Positions 5,241 to 6,685 of a stretch of DNA of 6,685 nucleotides are shown here, piece after piece. Under the pieces are notes generated by a model, which did no database searches, was not told the origin of the DNA, and saw only the letters and a program-made list of their open reading frames with translations. The DNA comes from an uncultured Erysipelotrichaceae bacterium (GTDB lineage Bacteria; Bacillota_I; Bacilli_A; Erysipelotrichales; Coprobacillaceae): positions 1 to 6,685 of the forward strand of contig UQVG01000111.1 in assembly GCA_900544435.1 (NCBI GenBank). The letters run 5' to 3'. The translations under genes and the position numbers were made by a program. Every line of letters begins with the position of its first letter. Positions within the stretch are counted from its first letter, which is position 1.

Positions 5241-6236
5241 TTATAAGCTATCAAACATATCCATTGAATAGACGCGAATATCATTTGGTTTCGTCATCTT
5301 ATATTTTTCTTTTACTGCTTTAAAATATGTTCCAATGTTATCATGTGAAATAATTTGTTTTGATGGTTCTGTCACTGGTAAGTCACCTCGAGCAACAAGC
5401 CAAGGAGTTTCATTATGAGTAAATTGTTCAAGAACTTTACCACTATAACAACAAAGATTATTGATTACACTATCAAAAATTGCCTTTTCTGATGCACTCA
5501 AAACTGAATCATTAAAATATTGACTCTTTACTATAGGATCAAAATGATAATCACAATATTTAAAATAAATATCTCTATAAACAGGCCCATGAACCCATGC
5601 TTCACATTCTTCTATGAAAAGAAAAGTATTATAAAAAGCATAATAAAATCCCTGAATATAATACAAAGCCTTTTGAAGTGCCAAAGGTGTAATGTCTTCA
5701 CACTGATTTAAAAGATATTTTATTGCAATATTGATTTTTGAAGAATTGTTTTCAGAGACTTTAATTAACTCATCAACAGCTTTTCGACTTTTTTCATAAG
5801 TTTTTTGAGATTTTAGATTTTCCTTTCCTGCTTCTAAAAGTTCAGCATAATATATTGGATCATCATATATTTTCGTTAAAATTTCTGAATACTGTTTTGT
5901 TGGTATATCACCATCACAATATCGAGAGAAAGTTTGTTCACCCCATCCAAGTAAAAGGGAAAGTGGTCTTTTTCCAATAGCATACTTCTTAGGAATTGCT
6001 AAAATAACATCTAATGATACGATTCCATTTTCCTTACGATAAACCTCATACAAAGCCTTAAGGTTGGAATCATTGATTTCTGGTACATAGACACTCGTAT
6101 TACATTTAACACATCTTACCTCTTTTCCAATATAATGATACTCAATACCTTTGATTTTTCCTATCATTGGTACTTCTGTTATAGTATATTCTACATCATC
6201 TCGACACTCTTCACAAAAAATAAGGTTTCTAGTCAT
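5241..6236 (-). CDS. MqsA-like zinc finger-HTH-SocA/Panacea (DUF4065) antitoxin
   Basis: This 331-residue protein is predicted to be the antitoxin and autorepressor of the module. Residues 1-52 form a zinc finger with Cys8-x2-Cys11-x30-Cys42-x2-Cys45, the same spacing I recall for E. coli MqsA. About 70-136 hold an MqsA/XRE-type helix-turn-helix with LSLLLGWGEQTFSRYCDGD (92-110). After a charged linker (137-165), residues 166-320 look like a SocA/Panacea domain: TPLALQKALYYIQGFYYA (183-200) and CEAWVHGPVYRDIY (211-224) are its characteristic segments. Panacea domains neutralise many unrelated toxins, and Caulobacter SocA is a ClpXP adaptor for its toxin. The start overlaps the toxin stop as ATGA, with AAGGAG (6245-6250) inside the toxin gene giving strong translation, as an antitoxin in second place requires. 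The antitoxin role is inferred from domains and gene order. A phage-type regulator carrying DUF4065 is the main alternative. Confidence 0.85.
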   Translation of the reverse strand: MTRNLIFCEECRDDVEYTITEVPMIGKIKGIEYHYIGKEVRCVKCNTSVYVPEINDSNLKALYEVYRKENGIVSLDVILAIPKKYAIGKRPLSLLLGWGEQTFSRYCDGDIPTKQYSEILTKIYDDPIYYAELLEAGKENLKSQKTYEKSRKAVDELIKVSENNSSKINIAIKYLLNQCEDITPLALQKALYYIQGFYYAFYNTFLFIEECEAWVHGPVYRDIYFKYCDYHFDPIVKSQYFNDSVLSASEKAIFDSVINNLCCYSGKVLEQFTHNETPWLVARGDLPVTEPSKQIISHDNIGTYFKAVKEKYKMTKPNDIRVYSMDMFDSL

Positions 6237-6658
6237 AATAGATTCTCCTTTCTAAACAAATAATCAATCGGCTTATTTCGCTTATGAAATGAAATAACAA
6301 CCGTTCTTTTTCCAGATGGTAAATAAAGAACATTAAACTTTGTATATAAATCAATCATCTCTTCTTCACCATCTGCATTAAAAAGCTGAACTTGAGGAAC
6401 AAAAACATAAAGTATTTCATGTTCATATCCAATTTTTATATTTTGTAATGAATGGCAAAAATCTTCAACTTCTATTTGCATCAAAATAGATTTTTGTCTA
6501 TCACTATGAACATTATATTCATTTATAAATTCTATATTTTCTTGACGTCTTTCATTTAAAGAAATTGTATATTTTCCAGCAGCTACACACTCTTTTATTT
6601 TTGCCAAAATACCTTTAATTTCTTCTCGAGAATAGTTTTGATTATAATGCGGATTCAT
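6233..6658 (-). CDS. Putative MqsR-like toxin of the toxin-antitoxin module
   Basis: The 141-residue protein has no confident family name by eye, but its order of segments follows MqsR, the RelE-fold mRNA interferase. It has an N-terminal helix ending in IKECVAAGKYTISLN (21-35, compare VKKLVNAG in MqsR), then VEDFCHSL (64-71, compare ESDFYKSM), a strand ILYVFVPQ (82-89), and a C-terminal strand pair ending in VVISFHKR (120-127, compare LIVSFKEK). Candidate catalytic residues are Tyr78, His80, Tyr84, Lys107, His125 and Lys126, inferred only from position. It is longer than E. coli MqsR (98 residues) by an N-terminal extension, an insert near 36-58 and a basic tail. If it is a toxin, it would cleave mRNA in the cytoplasm when unbound. 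Toxin-first order and overlap with an MqsA-like partner copy the mqsRA layout. AGGTGAT ends 5 bases before the ATG at 6658. Confidence 0.68.
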   Translation of the reverse strand: MNPHYNQNYSREEIKGILAKIKECVAAGKYTISLNERRQENIEFINEYNVHSDRQKSILMQIEVEDFCHSLQNIKIGYEHEILYVFVPQVQLFNADGEEEMIDLYTKFNVLYLPSGKRTVVISFHKRNKPIDYLFRKENLL

Positions 6659-6676
6659 CTCTCATCACCTTTATTT

Positions 6677-6682
6677 ATTATA
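6677..6682 (-). promoter_or_regulatory. -10 box of the toxin-antitoxin promoter (its -35 lies outside the window)
   Basis: TATAAT on the minus strand lies 18 bases upstream of the toxin ATG and just upstream of the Shine-Dalgarno sequence. The matching -35 and any operator for the antitoxin's HTH would fall beyond the right edge, so the promoter is only partly visible. Confidence 0.5.
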
Positions 6683-6685
6683 ATA

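Noticed and set aside
5520..5711. 63-residue plus-strand reading frame inside the antitoxin gene
   Set aside because: It is opposite the Panacea domain coding region with no ribosome binding site evident and no motif; treated as chance.

Overview
The window is low-GC DNA (roughly 30% G+C by eye) with strong Shine-Dalgarno sequences of the AAGGAGGTGAT type, Gram-positive-style promoters and short T-tailed hairpins. It also carries a CcpA-type cre site. Together these point to a Bacillota chromosome, possibly a gut Erysipelotrichia/Coprobacillaceae-like organism; the finer placement is an impression from protein style, not something proved here.

Layout from left to right: (1) the first 255 codons of a class I PLP aminotransferase on the minus strand, cut off by the left edge; (2) a short-chain dehydrogenase/reductase on the same strand, just upstream of it; (3) a 158-bp divergent control region with promoters on both strands, a cre-like palindrome and a second inverted repeat; (4) a 12-TM major facilitator transporter on the plus strand; (5) a terminator whose stem also encodes the last residues of the convergent gene; (6) a tightly packed three-gene minus-strand operon, iron-sulfur flavoprotein-like FMN reductase, then Cof-type HAD phosphatase, then RsuA-type rRNA pseudouridine synthase, with 1-nt gaps between genes; (7) the operon's promoter, whose -35 box lies inside a perfect inverted repeat, so it probably has a dedicated repressor; (8) a terminator; and (9) at the right edge a two-gene minus-strand toxin-antitoxin module.

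The toxin-antitoxin pair is the most interesting part. An MqsR-like (RelE/MqsR-fold) small protein is followed, with a 4-nt ATGA overlap, by a three-part antitoxin: an MqsA-type zinc finger, an MqsA/XRE-type helix-turn-helix and a SocA/Panacea (DUF4065) domain. It has its own promoter and terminator and looks self-contained. The remaining genes are ordinary housekeeping or accessory metabolism: amino-acid transamination, sugar or nucleoside uptake under catabolite control, redox metabolism and 16S rRNA modification. There are no RNA genes, CRISPR arrays, insertion sequences or gene-free stretches above 300 bases.
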